32,504 bases of DNA from Acidobacteriota bacterium (GTDB lineage Bacteria; Acidobacteriota; Terriglobia; Acidiferrales; UBA7541), in the NCBI GenBank assembly GCA_023481105.1, contig JAMCWK010000144.1:1-32504 (forward strand), given 5' to 3'. Both the position numbers and the translations under genes were made by a program. The notes beneath the pieces are model-generated. The model did no database searches and was not told the origin of the DNA. It was given only the letters and a program-made list of their open reading frames with translations. Shown piece after piece: positions 7,121-18,100 of the stretch. Every line of letters begins with the position of its first letter. Position 1 is the stretch's first letter.

Positions 7121-9217
7121 ATGAAGCAAGTAGTGCAAAACCTGAAGAGCGGAAAGATTGGCGTGGAGGAAGTGCCAGCGCCATCGGCGGGAAGCTTCGG
7201 CGTGCCGGGCGTGCTGGTGGAGACGGCGTGCTCGCTGATTAGTCCGGGGACGGAACGCGCGGCGGTGGAGCTGGGGAGGTCCAGCCTGCTCGGGAAAGCC
7301 ATGCAGCGGCCGGACCAGGTCAAGAAAGTGTTGGAGAACTTGCGGCGCGAGGGATTGGCACAAACGGTTCAGAAAGTGCAGCAGCGGTTGAATGTGACGC
7401 GGGCGATGGGTTACTCGTGCGCGGGAACGGTGTTGGGGGCGCGCGATTGCGACATTGCGGCAGGGACGCACGTGGCGTGCGCAGGCACGGACGCCGCGAC
7501 GCACGCAGAAATTAATTTTGTACCGCGGAATTTGTGCGCGGCGATTCCGGATGGCGTGGGCTTCGACGAGGCGGCATTCGTCGCGCTGGGAGGGATTGCG
7601 CTGCATGCGGCGCATCTGTCGCACGCGGCGCCGGGCGAGCATGTGGCGGTGCTGGGGCTTGGGCCGGTGGGGCTGCTGCTGGCACAGGTGTTACGCGCAG
7701 CGGGATGCCGTGTGTGCGGATTCGATTTGCGCGAAGACCGAATGACTTTGGCGAAGCAGTTGGAATTTGAGCATGTGGCGCGCGCGGAGCGCGAGAATTT
7801 GAACCATACGCTGCGCGGGTGGGGAATTTTTCGCGGGTTTGCGCGCGTGTTTATCGCGGCGGCAAGCAACAGCGCAGCCCCCGTGGAATGGGCCGTGGAA
7901 GCGGCGGCGGACCGCGCGACGCTGGTGGTGGTCGGCGGCGTGCGCACAGATTTGCCGCGGAATGCGTGTTACGCGAAGGAACTCTCCGTGGTGTACGCGC
8001 GGTCGTACGGGCCCGGACGGTACGACCCGGCGTACGAAGAGAGCGGCGAGGATTTTCCGATAGAAAAACAACGGTGGTCGCTACGGCGAAATCTGGAAGA
8101 GTTTTTGTCATTGCTGGCGAAGAAACAGATTGCGGCGACACCGCTGATCACCCACCGCTTTGCGGTGGACGACGCGGAGCGGGCGTACGAAGTGGTGTCA
8201 GACGGAAAAGTGGCGTCGCTGGGCGTGGTATTGGAATACCGGAAGGCTGAGCGGAAACCAGAAACGACAATGCAGTTGGCGGCGTTGCCTGCGCAAAAAG
8301 CAAGGACAATCCGCGTGGGCGTAATTGGCGCGGGAAGCTACGCGCGCGCCTACCTGCTTCCGGCGCTGAAAAGCAACCAGCGCGTACGGCTGGTGAGCGT
8401 GGCGAATGCGCGGGGCGTGTCGGCAAAAAAGGCAGGCGAGGAATTCGGCTTTGCGCGGTGCACAACAGATGCCGGAGATATCTTTCGCGACACGGAAATT
8501 GATGCGGTGATCATTGCCACGCGACACCGCTGGCACGCGGCGCTGGCCATCGAAGCAATTCGCGCGGGCAAGGCGGTGTTTCTCGAAAAGCCGATGTGCG
8601 TGAACGAAGCCGAGCTAGAGCAGGTTGTGTCGGCGCACGCGCAAAACCCGGTTCTGTTCCTGCTGGGGCACAACCGGCGATTCGCGCCAGCGACGCGGGA
8701 GATGCGCGACTTTTTTGCAGGCGCGCGGCCGATGGAAATCCGCTACACGGTTCACGCCGGGCCGCTGCCGGAAACGCATTGGTTGCGAGATCCGGCACAG
8801 GGCGGGCGCATCGCGGGCGAGGTTTGTCACTTCGTGGATTGGTGCCGCGCGATGATTGCTGCGCCGATCGAAAAAGTTGCGGCCAGCAAACGGGGTGAGC
8901 TGCCGAATGAGGACGTGAATGCGTCGCTGCACTTTGCCGATGGGTCGGTGGCAAAGATTTCGTACGATTGCGTGGCGCCAGGGACAGGGCCGAAGGAGCT
9001 AATTGAAATCTCCGCGGCAGGGCGGACAGCCACCCTCGAGGATTTTGCGCGTGGGACGTTTGTGTCCGCGGGGAGAAAACGGACGCCGAGTTTTCGCGGG
9101 AAGGGACAGGCGGAGATGATGGCGGCGTTTTTGGCGGGCGTCGAGAGCGGGAAGATGCCGGTGGAGTTTGAGGAGTGGGTGGAGTCGGCGAGGGCCACGC
9201 TGAAGCTGAAAGAATAA
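7121..9217 (+). CDS. Bi-domain oxidoreductase: zinc-type alcohol dehydrogenase fused to Gfo/Idh/MocA domain
   Basis: A 698-residue fusion. Residues 1-370 are a medium-chain dehydrogenase with the nucleotide-binding motif GLGPVGLLLAQ starting near residue 179. Residues 390-698 are a Gfo/Idh/MocA oxidoreductase with a second Rossmann motif, GVIGAGSYARAYL, near residue 400 and the family signature EKPMCVN near 489. Such fusions recur beside heparinase II/III genes in exopolysaccharide loci and are thought to oxidise or epimerise nucleotide- or lipid-linked sugars; the exact substrate is unknown. It starts 36 bp after the heparinase stop, in the same direction, so the two are probably co-transcribed. 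The intervening DNA is another purine-rich degenerate repeat. A terminator-like hairpin follows at 9260-9290. Confidence 0.92.
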   Translation: MKQVVQNLKSGKIGVEEVPAPSAGSFGVPGVLVETACSLISPGTERAAVELGRSSLLGKAMQRPDQVKKVLENLRREGLAQTVQKVQQRLNVTRAMGYSCAGTVLGARDCDIAAGTHVACAGTDAATHAEINFVPRNLCAAIPDGVGFDEAAFVALGGIALHAAHLSHAAPGEHVAVLGLGPVGLLLAQVLRAAGCRVCGFDLREDRMTLAKQLEFEHVARAERENLNHTLRGWGIFRGFARVFIAAASNSAAPVEWAVEAAADRATLVVVGGVRTDLPRNACYAKELSVVYARSYGPGRYDPAYEESGEDFPIEKQRWSLRRNLEEFLSLLAKKQIAATPLITHRFAVDDAERAYEVVSDGKVASLGVVLEYRKAERKPETTMQLAALPAQKARTIRVGVIGAGSYARAYLLPALKSNQRVRLVSVANARGVSAKKAGEEFGFARCTTDAGDIFRDTEIDAVIIATRHRWHAALAIEAIRAGKAVFLEKPMCVNEAELEQVVSAHAQNPVLFLLGHNRRFAPATREMRDFFAGARPMEIRYTVHAGPLPETHWLRDPAQGGRIAGEVCHFVDWCRAMIAAPIEKVAASKRGELPNEDVNASLHFADGSVAKISYDCVAPGTGPKELIEISAAGRTATLEDFARGTFVSAGRKRTPSFRGKGQAEMMAAFLAGVESGKMPVEFEEWVESARATLKLKE

Positions 9218-9220
9218 AGG

Positions 9221-9250
9221 CTCCACTGAGACATAGAGGAACACAAGAGA
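9221..9250. repeat. Intergenic CCACAGAT-type repeat, copy 2
   Basis: The sequence ctccactgagacatagagg and the following acacaag are a degenerate member of the CCACAGAT family, just after the bi-domain oxidoreductase stop and in the same absolute orientation as the other copies. Confidence 0.45.
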
Positions 9251-9259
9251 CTTGAAGCG

Positions 9260-9290
9260 ACGGGCGGCGGGAGCCGCCCGTTATTATTTT
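9260..9290 (+). terminator. Rho-independent terminator after the bi-domain oxidoreductase
   Basis: CGGGCGGC and GCCGCCCG (9261-9268 and 9273-9280) form a perfect 8-bp stem, extended by a flanking A-T pair, with a GGGA loop and then TTATTATTTT. It lies 43 bp after the stop codon and separates the heparinase/oxidoreductase pair from the UDP-glucose dehydrogenase gene. Confidence 0.8.
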
Positions 9291-9420
9291 GGGAGCGACA
9301 GAGGAAATGGATTGGACGAAGCGTTAGAGGATGCGCGAGAATAGCGGGACTCATTACGCAGAAGAAAAGCGCCGTGAGGGAGCACACATTCCACGGGCCG
9401 GCAGAACGAAGAGGGACTCC

Positions 9421-10773
9421 TTGAAAATTGCGGTGATTGGATGCGGATATGTGGGGCTGGTGACGGGCGCGTGCCTGGCGGAAATCGGGCACCACGTGGT
9501 GTGCACGGACAATGACGAGGCGAAAATCCACACGCTGAACGCCGGCAAGCTGCCCATCTACGAGGCGGAGCTGGACGGCATCGTGGCGCGAACGCGCGCG
9601 GACGGCCGGCTGACGTTTACGGCCAACGCCGGCGAGGCAGTGCGCACGGGCGAGGCGGTGTTCATCTGTGTGGGCACGCCGCCGCTGGAGACAGGCGACG
9701 CGGACCTCTCGGCGATTGACAACGTAGCGCGGCTGATTGCCACGGAGGCGCGCAGCTCGAAACTGGTCATTGAAAAAAGCACGGTGCCGGTGCAAACAGG
9801 ACAGCAACTAAAGCGCGCGCTGGCCGTCTACGGGCGGCACGGCGGGGTGGAGTTCCAAGTAGTGTCGAACCCGGAATTTTTGCGCGAGGGCACGGCAGTA
9901 TTGGATTTTCTGTACCCGGACCGCATTGTGGTGGGCGTGGACAACGGCGAGGCAGAAAAGAAATTGCGCGAAATCTACCGGCCGATTTTGGATCGCAGCT
10001 TCAAGTGTCCGCTGCCGGACGCGATGCGGCCGAAAGTGCCGCTGCCGACGCTGATCGTGACCACGATTAACAGCGCGGAGCTGATCAAACACGCGTCGAA
10101 TAGTTTTCTGGCGCTGAAGATTTCCTACGCCAACGCGCTGGCGGACCTCTGCGAGCGCTTGAACGCCAACGTCGAAGAAGTGACGCGGGCGATGGGCATG
10201 GACCCGCGCATCGGGCCGCAGTTCTTGAAAGCCGGCCTGGGGTTCGGCGGATTCTGCCTACCGAAAGACGTGCAGGCGTTCATCCGGTTGGCCGAGAAAG
10301 CCGGAGTGGATTTCACGCTGCTGAAAGAAGTCGAGCGCATCAACAAGCGGCGGATTGATCATTACTTGGAAATTACGCGGCATGCGCTGTGGGTGCTGAA
10401 GGACAAGCAGATCGGGATGCTGGGGCTGGCGTTCAAAGCGAATACCGACGATATCCGCTTCGCGCCGGCGATGGACCTGATTAAGCGGCTGCTGGCGGAG
10501 GGTGCGAAGATCGCGGCGTACGATCCGGAAGCCATGGAACGGACGCGCGCGCTGTACCCGAACTTGCGCTACACGAAGGATGAGTACGCCGCCGCGGAGG
10601 GCGCAGAGGCGTTGATGATTGTGACGGAATGGACGCAGTTCAAGCAACTGGATTGGGAGCGGGTGTACAAGGCCATGGCGCGACCGCTCATTCTGGATGG
10701 CAGGAATTTACTGGATCCGGCAAAAATGCGCGGGATGGGATTCGAATATCACAGCGTGGGGAGGCCGGAGTAA
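9421..10773 (+). CDS. ugd: UDP-glucose 6-dehydrogenase
   Basis: A 450-residue enzyme that oxidises UDP-glucose to UDP-glucuronate with two NAD+. The start chosen is TTG at 9421, which has GAGGG five bases upstream and yields the canonical N-terminus KIAVIGCGYVGLVTG. An ATG 30 codons earlier adds an unconserved tail. Visible features are the N-terminal NAD-binding motif GCGYVG, the VCVGTPP-like block FICVGTPPLETG, the NPEFLREGTA block, and the catalytic cysteine C279 in GGFCLPKD (usually GGSCFPKD). The C-terminal domain has GLAFKANTDDIR. Its product feeds the convergent UDP-glucuronate decarboxylase gene. A strong terminator follows at 10810-10839. Confidence 0.95.
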   Translation: MKIAVIGCGYVGLVTGACLAEIGHHVVCTDNDEAKIHTLNAGKLPIYEAELDGIVARTRADGRLTFTANAGEAVRTGEAVFICVGTPPLETGDADLSAIDNVARLIATEARSSKLVIEKSTVPVQTGQQLKRALAVYGRHGGVEFQVVSNPEFLREGTAVLDFLYPDRIVVGVDNGEAEKKLREIYRPILDRSFKCPLPDAMRPKVPLPTLIVTTINSAELIKHASNSFLALKISYANALADLCERLNANVEEVTRAMGMDPRIGPQFLKAGLGFGGFCLPKDVQAFIRLAEKAGVDFTLLKEVERINKRRIDHYLEITRHALWVLKDKQIGMLGLAFKANTDDIRFAPAMDLIKRLLAEGAKIAAYDPEAMERTRALYPNLRYTKDEYAAAEGAEALMIVTEWTQFKQLDWERVYKAMARPLILDGRNLLDPAKMRGMGFEYHSVGRPE

Positions 10774-10809
10774 GTAAAGGGATCAGGGATTAAGGGTCAG
10801 GGAGCAGGG

Positions 10810-10832
10810 GCGCCGGCGAGAGCCGGCGCTTT

Positions 10833-10839
<7 letters not shown>
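10810..10839 (+). terminator. Rho-independent terminator after ugd
   Basis: GCGCCGGC-GAGA-GCCGGCGC (10810-10817 and 10822-10829) is a perfect 8-bp stem followed by TTTTTATTTT. The T-run overlaps the stop codon of the convergent decarboxylase gene. In the minus direction the hairpin is followed by C-rich rather than T-rich sequence, so it serves mainly the plus strand. Confidence 0.85.
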
Positions 10840-11786
<947 letters not shown>

Positions 11787-11812
11787 TTTGGCCTCCCAAA
11801 CAGAAGAAAGAG

Positions 11813-11843
11813 TATGAAACCACAGATGCGCAGAGATAGAAAG
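11813..11843. repeat. Intergenic CCACAGAT-type repeat, copy 3, in the decarboxylase leader
   Basis: The copy lies 26 bp upstream of the GTG start. Its 13-mer TATGAAACCACAG is exactly shared with the copy in the homoserine dehydrogenase leader. A second shared 13-mer, CGAAAATCAAAAA, follows at 11852 here and at 28740 there. Confidence 0.65.
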
Positions 11844-11878
11844 GCGAAAACCGAAAATCAAAAATCGGAAAATAGGTG

Positions 11879-13324
11879 TCAGCGGAGGGAAAGGGTGAGG
11901 GAGTTGCGGCGGGCGTCGCACGAAATGGAGAGGGTACGTTCCGCGTCTTTCGCAAATGTGCCGCGGAGATCGCGGGTTTCGTCGAAGGCGGGGTCGGTGG
12001 AGGTGACTTGAACGCGGATGGCGCGGTCTCCAGCGCGCAAGTGTACGGAGCCGGAATACCGGCCGACATACCGCGTGGCGCCCAGCAGCGAACGATGCAC
12101 TTCGTCGTGGACCAGATTCTCTTTCAGGACAAGATCATCATCCACCCAGATGGAAACGGCGGCCACGCGGAAGTTGTGCTGCAACAAAACCGCCATGGTG
12201 GATTGTGGAGAAGGAGAAAACAGCCAGCCGATGAAGGCGATCACGGCGAGCACCGCTATTAACTCAGCAATTTGCGCGGGGCGCTGGAGGCCGCGGAGAT
12301 GCGCAGTCACATAAGGAATCGGACGGACGCGCATATTGAGCCCTTGCCAGCGGCCAAACAGTTTGGAGGCCACATCGGAGGCGCGCTCGCGCGGGCCGGG
12401 CGCAAGGGGCAGCGTGGCCAAAGGTTCGGCGGAGGGCAGGCGCACGGTCTGCTCGGCCGTGGGAACAGTAGCGGTAGGAGCAGGCGCGGGCGCGCGCGGG
12501 GATTGACCACTCAAGAGGCAATCGAGGTCGGCAACAAATTCTTTTCCAGACTGGTAGCGAGCGTCGCGGGGCTTGGCCAAGGCGCGGGCGATGACGGAGT
12601 CGAAATCCGGGCGCAGCGCGGGGTTGAGCGACGAGGGCAAAGCGGGGTCGCGATAGACAATTTTAAACATAATGTCGGCGAGCTCGCCGGAAAAGGGCCG
12701 TTCGAGGGTGAGCATGTAGTAGAGAATCACGCCGAGAGAAAACAGATCGGCGCGGCCGTCCACGCGCTCGCCCTGCACCTGCTCGGGAGACATGAAGGCG
12801 GGGGTGCCAATCATTTCGCCCTGCACGGTGACCTGCGATTTGCGCAGGCGCGCGACACCGAAATCCATGATGATGGCGCGGCCCGCGGGAGTGAGGATGA
12901 TGTTGGCGGGTTTGATGTCGCGATGCACGATGCCTTCGGCGTGGGCGTAGTCGAGGGCCTCGGCAACTTGCTTGATGATGCCGAGCGCTTTTTCTGCGGG
13001 TAGCGGCGCGGAGGCTTCGCGAATGAGGGCGTCGAGGGTCTGCCCAGCGATGAATTCCATGACGATGTACGGAGTGCGAGTGGATTCGTCCTCGCCCACA
13101 TCGTGAATGGTGACAATGCCGGGGTGAGAGAGTTTTCCGGCGGCTTGCGCCTCGCGGAAAAAGCGCTCGCGAAAGCCTGCAGTCTCCCCCGGCGAAAATC
13201 CCTGCATGCGGATGGTCTTCACCGCGACCTCGCGGTCAATCACTGGGTCGCGGCCGCGGAAGACCGTGCCCATGGACCCGCTGCCGAGTTCGTCGAGGAT
13301 TTCGTAGCGACCAAGTTGTGACAT
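11879..13324 (-). CDS. Hanks-type Ser/Thr protein kinase, membrane anchored
   Basis: A 481-residue bacterial Ser/Thr kinase. Residues 7-270 form the catalytic domain: glycine-rich loop [11 protein letters not shown] (14-24), ATP-binding Lys36 in VAVK, the catalytic loop [12 protein letters not shown], and an activation segment ending SPEQ. A Pro/Ala-rich linker and one transmembrane segment ([18 protein letters not shown]) lead to an extracytoplasmic region of about 110 residues, predicted to be beta-rich, that could be a sensor. All residues needed for phosphotransfer appear present. It follows the secreted cyclophilin gene by 134 bp and precedes the UDP-glucuronate decarboxylase gene on the same strand. 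Control of the surface-glycan genes is possible but only inferred from position. Confidence 0.94.
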   Translation of the reverse strand: MSQLGRYEILDELGSGSMGTVFRGRDPVIDREVAVKTIRMQGFSPGETAGFRERFFREAQAAGKLSHPGIVTIHDVGEDESTRTPYIVMEFIAGQTLDALIREASAPLPAEKALGIIKQVAEALDYAHAEGIVHRDIKPANIILTPAGRAIIMDFGVARLRKSQVTVQGEMIGTPAFMSPEQVQGERVDGRADLFSLGVILYYMLTLERPFSGELADIMFKIVYRDPALPSSLNPALRPDFDSVIARALAKPRDARYQSGKEFVADLDCLLSGQSPRAPAPAPTATVPTAEQTVRLPSAEPLATLPLAPGPRERASDVASKLFGRWQGLNMRVRPIPYVTAHLRGLQRPAQIAELIAVLAVIAFIGWLFSPSPQSTMAVLLQHNFRVAAVSIWVDDDLVLKENLVHDEVHRSLLGATRYVGRYSGSVHLRAGDRAIRVQVTSTDPAFDETRDLRGTFAKDAERTLSISCDARRNSLTLSLR

Positions 13325-13458
13325 GCGAACGTCCGGCGCAGATGCGCTGAATGGCGAGGAAATGGTAGCACGAGGAAGCGGCTGGACCGGCGCATGGAAT
13401 CAGCAGGAAGTTCGAAGTTTGAAACTCGAAGCGAAAGGGACGGTCTAAAGACGTACCA

Positions 13459-14049
13459 CTACAAACGTCTGGCGGAAAGGATTTTGATGGGAGGAGTGAG
13501 GCGCTGGGCGTCGGCGGGGACGGCCTGGATTTTGCGGACGACGTCCATACCTTTCACGACGCGGCCAAAGGCGGCGAAGCCCTGACCATCGGGATTGCGC
13601 GCGCCGCCGAAATCGAGTGCCGGCTGGTCGCCAATACAAATGAAAAAGTCGGAGGTGGCGGTGTCCGGAGTGTCGCGGGCCATGGAGAGGCAACCGTCGG
13701 TGTGCGAGAGACCGGTCTTGTTGGTACGCTCGAGAGGGATGGGCGGGAAATCGTCTTTCTTGCGCGCGGGATTCGTGCCAGCCTGGATGACTTCGATTTT
13801 TACCTTCTTGTCGGGCTGATTGCTGAGGCGGACGGTGCGATGAAATTGCCCGCCGTCGTAGAAGCCGGCGTCCACGTAGCGCAGGAAATTGGCGGCCGTG
13901 ACGGGTGCGCGAGCGGTATCAATTTCGAGCTCAATGTTGCCGAGCTGAGTTTCGAAAACGACACGGACAGGCCGGGATTGGGCAAAAGCCGCCGAGCCGG
14001 TCAGCAGCACCGCGACCAGGACGCACAGACGTGTCAGGCGCGCGGTCAT
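13459..14049 (-). CDS. Secreted cyclophilin-type peptidyl-prolyl cis-trans isomerase
   Basis: A 196-residue protein. Residues 1-23 form a signal peptide ending AAFA-Q. The cyclophilin fold follows: RVVFETQLGNIELEID, FHRTVR carrying the catalytic Arg, a VIQAGTNP block (usually VIQGGDP), the FFICIGDQPALD region and the C-terminal FAAFGRVVKGMDVVRKI. It should catalyse proline isomerisation of exported proteins in the periplasm. Its ATG overlaps the stop codon of the DUF983 gene as ATGA, so the two are translationally coupled. The abundance of large secreted proteins upstream on this strand suits an exported folding catalyst, but a specific client is not shown. Confidence 0.93.
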   Translation of the reverse strand: MTARLTRLCVLVAVLLTGSAAFAQSRPVRVVFETQLGNIELEIDTARAPVTAANFLRYVDAGFYDGGQFHRTVRLSNQPDKKVKIEVIQAGTNPARKKDDFPPIPLERTNKTGLSHTDGCLSMARDTPDTATSDFFICIGDQPALDFGGARNPDGQGFAAFGRVVKGMDVVRKIQAVPADAQRLTPPIKILSARRL

Positions 14050-14450
14050 CGCGGAAGCACCTCAGAATCGAGCATCTTCGTCGGGAGCGGAGTCCAGGGC
14101 TCGAGCCAAAAATCGAGAGCGAGCCAGAGGCTGCGCGTCCAACGTGTCAGGCTGAGCGAAACGAGCACGGTGGCCAACATCCACAGCGCAAACGCCGTGG
14201 GCCAGCGGAGATCAAACAGCGGCGGAAGAAACAAGGAAACCACGAAGGAGGGAAGCATGATGGCCTCCGTCAGAATCACATTGACGTACATGGAAACGAC
14301 GAAATAACCGGACTCGCGAAAAAAGGTCAGGCCGCAAAGGGAACACGAATCGCGGACGGCAAAGATGCCACGGAAGAGGCCGCCTTCGCCGCAATGAGGA
14401 CAGCGCAGGCGAAGAGCACGAGCAAGAATAGAACGCAATGAAGGTCGCAT
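14046..14450 (-). CDS. DUF983-like zinc-ribbon membrane protein
   Basis: A 134-residue protein, with ATG 14450 chosen as start because the frame upstream is unconserved shadow sequence. The N-terminus carries two CxxC pairs, C17/C20 (CPHCGEGGLF) and C36/C39 (CSLCG), followed by FFRESGYF and two transmembrane segments. This order of cysteine pairs, GYF block and membrane spans matches the DUF983 family, whose biochemical role is unknown. It is 34 bp downstream of the S26-type peptidase gene and overlaps the cyclophilin gene by four bases, so the three form an operon. A GTG three codons upstream is an alternative start. Confidence 0.8.
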   Translation of the reverse strand: MRPSLRSILARALRLRCPHCGEGGLFRGIFAVRDSCSLCGLTFFRESGYFVVSMYVNVILTEAIMLPSFVVSLFLPPLFDLRWPTAFALWMLATVLVSLSLTRWTRSLWLALDFWLEPWTPLPTKMLDSEVLPR

Positions 14451-14484
14451 GATGAGCACAGAGAATTTACCACGAATCCGGAGC

Positions 14485-14979
14485 CTACGAAGGGAGCACG
14501 CGGCGAAGGGCGCGGGCAAGCGGGTACCAGAAGCGGCTGGAGTGAGTAACGAAAGCAGCGGCGCGGCCGAGAGCGCGGCGCTGCGGGGAATCGAGCGCGA
14601 ATTCGCGTCCGGCGCGGCGCACGCGGACCACGCGGCCGAGCAGTTCGGATTCGGCCAGCGGGGCATCGGCGCGGGGCAAGGCGTCGCCCTTGGTGATGAG
14701 CACCGGACGGCCGTCGCGCGAAGACTTGCGGATTACGCGGTGAGCGAAGAGGCGGCCTTCGCGGACAAAAAGGACCACTTCGCCGAGATGGATGTGCGTG
14801 GCGTCCTCGCGACGCACGAAGAGCGCATCACCCGAGCGCAGCCAAGGCCACATGCTGCCACCAAACACGCGCAACACCACCGTGCCGCCGGAGCGAAGCA
14901 CGTCGGCGAGCAACTCGGCGCGGAGGCGCAGGTCGGTGGGAACGAGTTCAGGGGGAGCGGAGGTGGCGGTGGGGTTCAT
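14485..14979 (-). CDS. S24/S26 family (signal-peptidase-like) protein, S26B type
   Basis: A 164-residue protein starting at ATG 14979; the open frame further upstream encodes only translated repeat. The signature GGSMWPWLRSGD places the predicted nucleophile at Ser42, and FAHRV supplies His80. A Ser-His pair in place of the Ser-Lys pair of classical bacterial signal peptidase I is typical of the SipW/archaeal S26B type. No transmembrane helix is visible, which is unusual for an enzyme that processes exported proteins at the membrane. Such soluble S24/S26 proteins recur near PqqD/HPr-kinase-like peptide loci, and one such locus lies 8 kb upstream on this strand; a link is possible but inferred. 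Confidence 0.8.
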   Translation of the reverse strand: MNPTATSAPPELVPTDLRLRAELLADVLRSGGTVVLRVFGGSMWPWLRSGDALFVRREDATHIHLGEVVLFVREGRLFAHRVIRKSSRDGRPVLITKGDALPRADAPLAESELLGRVVRVRRAGREFALDSPQRRALGRAAAFVTHSSRFWYPLARALRRVLPS

Positions 14980-15010
14980 GTGAGAATGCAAAATGGTCGA
15001 AGCATTATAA

Positions 15011-15035
15011 GAGCACAGATGCGCGCGGATAGAAA
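15011..15035. repeat. Intergenic CCACAGAT-type repeat, copy 4
   Basis: gcacagatgcgcgcggatagaaag in the leader of the S26-type gene closely matches copy 3 (cacagatgcgcagagatagaaag). Orientation is the same in absolute terms. Confidence 0.55.
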
Positions 15036-15065
15036 GTTGCAGAGTGACAAGGTTGCAGAGTGACA
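15036..15065. repeat. Tandem 16-bp repeat
   Basis: GTTGCAGAGTGACA occurs at 15036-15049 and again at 15052-15065, a period of 16 bp. It lies between the S26-type gene and the second large beta-propeller gene. Confidence 0.75.
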
Positions 15066-15149
15066 GCGAAATTCGTCGAACCACACTTCCGCTAACTCGG
15101 GGCTCTGCGCTCCTGCGTCACAAGAAGCTGAAGACCAAAACGCTGTGGA

Positions 15150-18100
15150 TCAAAAGATGTCGAAGGAATAAACGCGGCCCTGGGTATCGCCGACATAAAG
15201 CTTGAGCAGTTGGAGTTCGAGGCTGGGGTCCCCGATGGTGAAACCGGAGTTCACGGTGCGGCTAAGGAGGACCGCACCACTGACCGGATCAATCTTGTAG
15301 AGATTGCCGTCCGAGGAGCCCACGTAAATAAACCTTGTCGCGGGGGTGAGGCCCAGGAAGTTGATGATGGGCGTCGAGAGCATTCCGATCCCGCTGGGGT
15401 TGGTGTAACCAGCGTCGGCCACAAATGTCTCGCCACCGCAGGCAGGATTGTAGGCGAAGCGGACATTGCGAACGGTGCTCGCGCCGGCGGTCGTCGTGGT
15501 GTAGAAGATGCGGTCATCCATCGCCGCCACATTGACGGGGATGGGGAAACCGGTGCCGCTGGTGGCGCCGGTGGCGAAGGTGTTCGTGCACAAAGCGATG
15601 TCGTTGCGCACGGCAACGAGATCCCCGTTGTCCTTCACGGCGTAGACCACCTTGTTGTCGAAGTTCAGAGTGGGAGAGCCGCTGATGTCGCCGAGGCTGA
15701 AATTGGAGATGCCCGCGCCGGTGACACTGTTGATCTTCCAAAGGCTGGGCTGCGTGCCGCCGTTGGAGAGGCTGGTGACCCAGACAACGTTGTTGGTGTA
15801 GTCCACTGTCGGCGTGGAATTGACTGCGTCCATGGTGCCCGGGCTGAAAGTCCACACGATGGCGCCGGTGTTGGCGTTGAGCGCATGGACCTTGTTGGCG
15901 GTGGTGGAAAGCTCGCGGGTGCCGACGAAGAGCAGATCGGTGGTGGGCGTAAAACCCACGTTGGCATATTTCTTGAGCTGCACGGCGATGCCACCCTGAA
16001 TGATTCCACCGACGGCAACGAGCGAGCCAACAGCACCGGGAACGGGAGTCACCCAAATCAGTTGTCCTGTGGTGGCGTTGAAGGCGTACACGCGGCCATC
16101 GTTGGAACCGACAAACACGGCATCACAGGGTTGATTACCCAAGGTTCCCGGATCACAGTCCGCCACTGAGTTGTCACCTTGCGAGACGACCGCTGGGCGA
16201 GTCTGAACGGCGCCGCCGGTGGTGCCGATGGCTCCGCTGGGCTGGTAGTTGCGGGCGCCCGTGGTGGCGTTCATGCTGTGGACCATATTGTCATCGGAGG
16301 CGGCGAGCACGGAAATGCCGGGGATAAGTCCCGGCGGCGCGAGAGAAACGGCCGCAGTCTTATAACTCCACCGTTTGCTAGCGCCGCCGCCGACGGCGGT
16401 GGTAAGCGTGGTCGTCGCCGAGCTGCCGAATGAGAAGTGCGGAGGCGCAGGAGTAGCGGCGCCGCTGATCGTGCTGTTATCGCGGGTGTAAATCTTGTAG
16501 CTGTACTGCGTGCTGGGAGTAATCACGATGTCCGGACCGTTTTCGTTCACCACGGCGACGTTGGTAGGGGAGGCAGCAAAGTTGTTGGCGTTGGAGACTA
16601 CGGTCTCGCCGGCGACGGGCTGGCTGCCCACGGTGTAGGCCGTGCCATCGGCAGGCGAAAAGGTAGGAGGTGCTGCGCCGCTCCGCTGGGCAATCAACGC
16701 GCCCTGGTAGTTGGCGGCGATGGCCCCGGCCGGATAAGTGAAATTCAGAGTGACCTCGGAAATGCCGGGAGAAGCCACGCCGACGGACACGTCGCGGAGA
16801 ATGTGGGTGTCGAGTTGGGGACGATTGGCGGCGGTGCCGTCCTCGCGAGACAAATAGCTAACCCCGGTAATGGGGGTGTTGTTCATTTCGACGACGTACC
16901 ACTGCACGTCGGAGACGGCAGAGGTGTTCTGGCGGGTAAGCGTGAGGCTCGCGGCGGCCAAAGTGGAGACGAAGGTGGATACGCCGGGCAAGCTGGGGAT
17001 GCCACCGAGAGCACTGCTGCCTTGATTTTGCCCGCCGCCGTTCATTGTGGAGAGAAATGCCCACGAACGAGCGGTGTCTACAGCGGGAGCAAGCGCGGGG
17101 GCCTGCGTGGCGGTGGCGGCCGGAAAATTCTGCAGGCCCGTCTGGACACTGGCACCGGAGTTGAGAGTGACGACCTGGAAGTTAAATTGAGGAATGACGA
17201 CGCCAGTGCGGGTCGGGTCGCGGTCAATGGTTACAGTGGTGCAAGTGGCGGCACATCCGGTGAGACGGCCACGGAGCAATAGGTCGCCCACGTTTGCGGA
17301 GCCGCCGCCGGGATTGAGATTGGAGATGAGGACGAAAGTGCGTGTGGGATCCACAGCCGTACCCAGGGCGATGTTGACGGTAGCAATGCCGGCAGTCATC
17401 GCGGCACTGTTGCCCTTCTGGACGAAGATATCAGCGGCATTGGTGAACTCGACGACTTCCCAGTTGACGGTGTGGGCAGCGTTGGCACCGCTGGCACGAA
17501 CTTGGAGATTGCCAAGAGCGGTGAGCTCGCCGATGGTGGAATCGTCTTGGTTCCAATTGACGTCGGTAGCGGCCGGGGTCTTGGACAAAAGCACAAAGGC
17601 ACGGTTGAGAGCGGCAACAGGAGTGATGGGCACGTTGAGGGTGGCGGCGCTCTGGCTGGCGATGACGCCGCGCTGGACTTTGATACCACTCTCGAATTCT
17701 GCGACGTACCAACTAATATTTACCGTGGAGGTTTCATTCGTGTTGCGGGCGAATTCGAGTTGAGTGGTGGAGAAAATCCGTCCGCGAATGTCGGCCACGA
17801 CGGGGCGGTTCAGGTTGCTGTTGGTCTGGAAGAACAAAAACGCTCTGGCGGTGTTGATCGTGCCGTTGCAGGCGCCGCCGAGGTTGGGGAGGGTGACGGT
17901 GATGGTGCCGGTGCCGGCGCTGACAGCAGTGCCGGTGTAGAGACACTGGAGCACAGCGCCGGCGGCCGCAGTTTCGGTTGGCTCCTTCACCAGCAAACCA
18001 AGATTGTTCGCCGGGTTGCTGAGCCAGTCCTGAGGGATGTTGGGGACGATGCCATCGGTGAGAATCGGCCAAGTGATGGTGGCACCGGCGGTGGTGCCGG

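Noticed and set aside
9331-9420. An N-terminal extension of UDP-glucose dehydrogenase from the ATG at 9331
   Set aside because: The 30 residues are charged and unconserved, whereas TTG 9421 has a well-spaced GAGGG and gives the family N-terminus.
15150-15200. A C-terminal sorting signal (PEP-CTERM or LPXTG) on the giant secreted proteins
   Set aside because: Both proteins end in a propeller blade (VGDTQGR and then YSFD), with no hydrophobic helix or basic tail.
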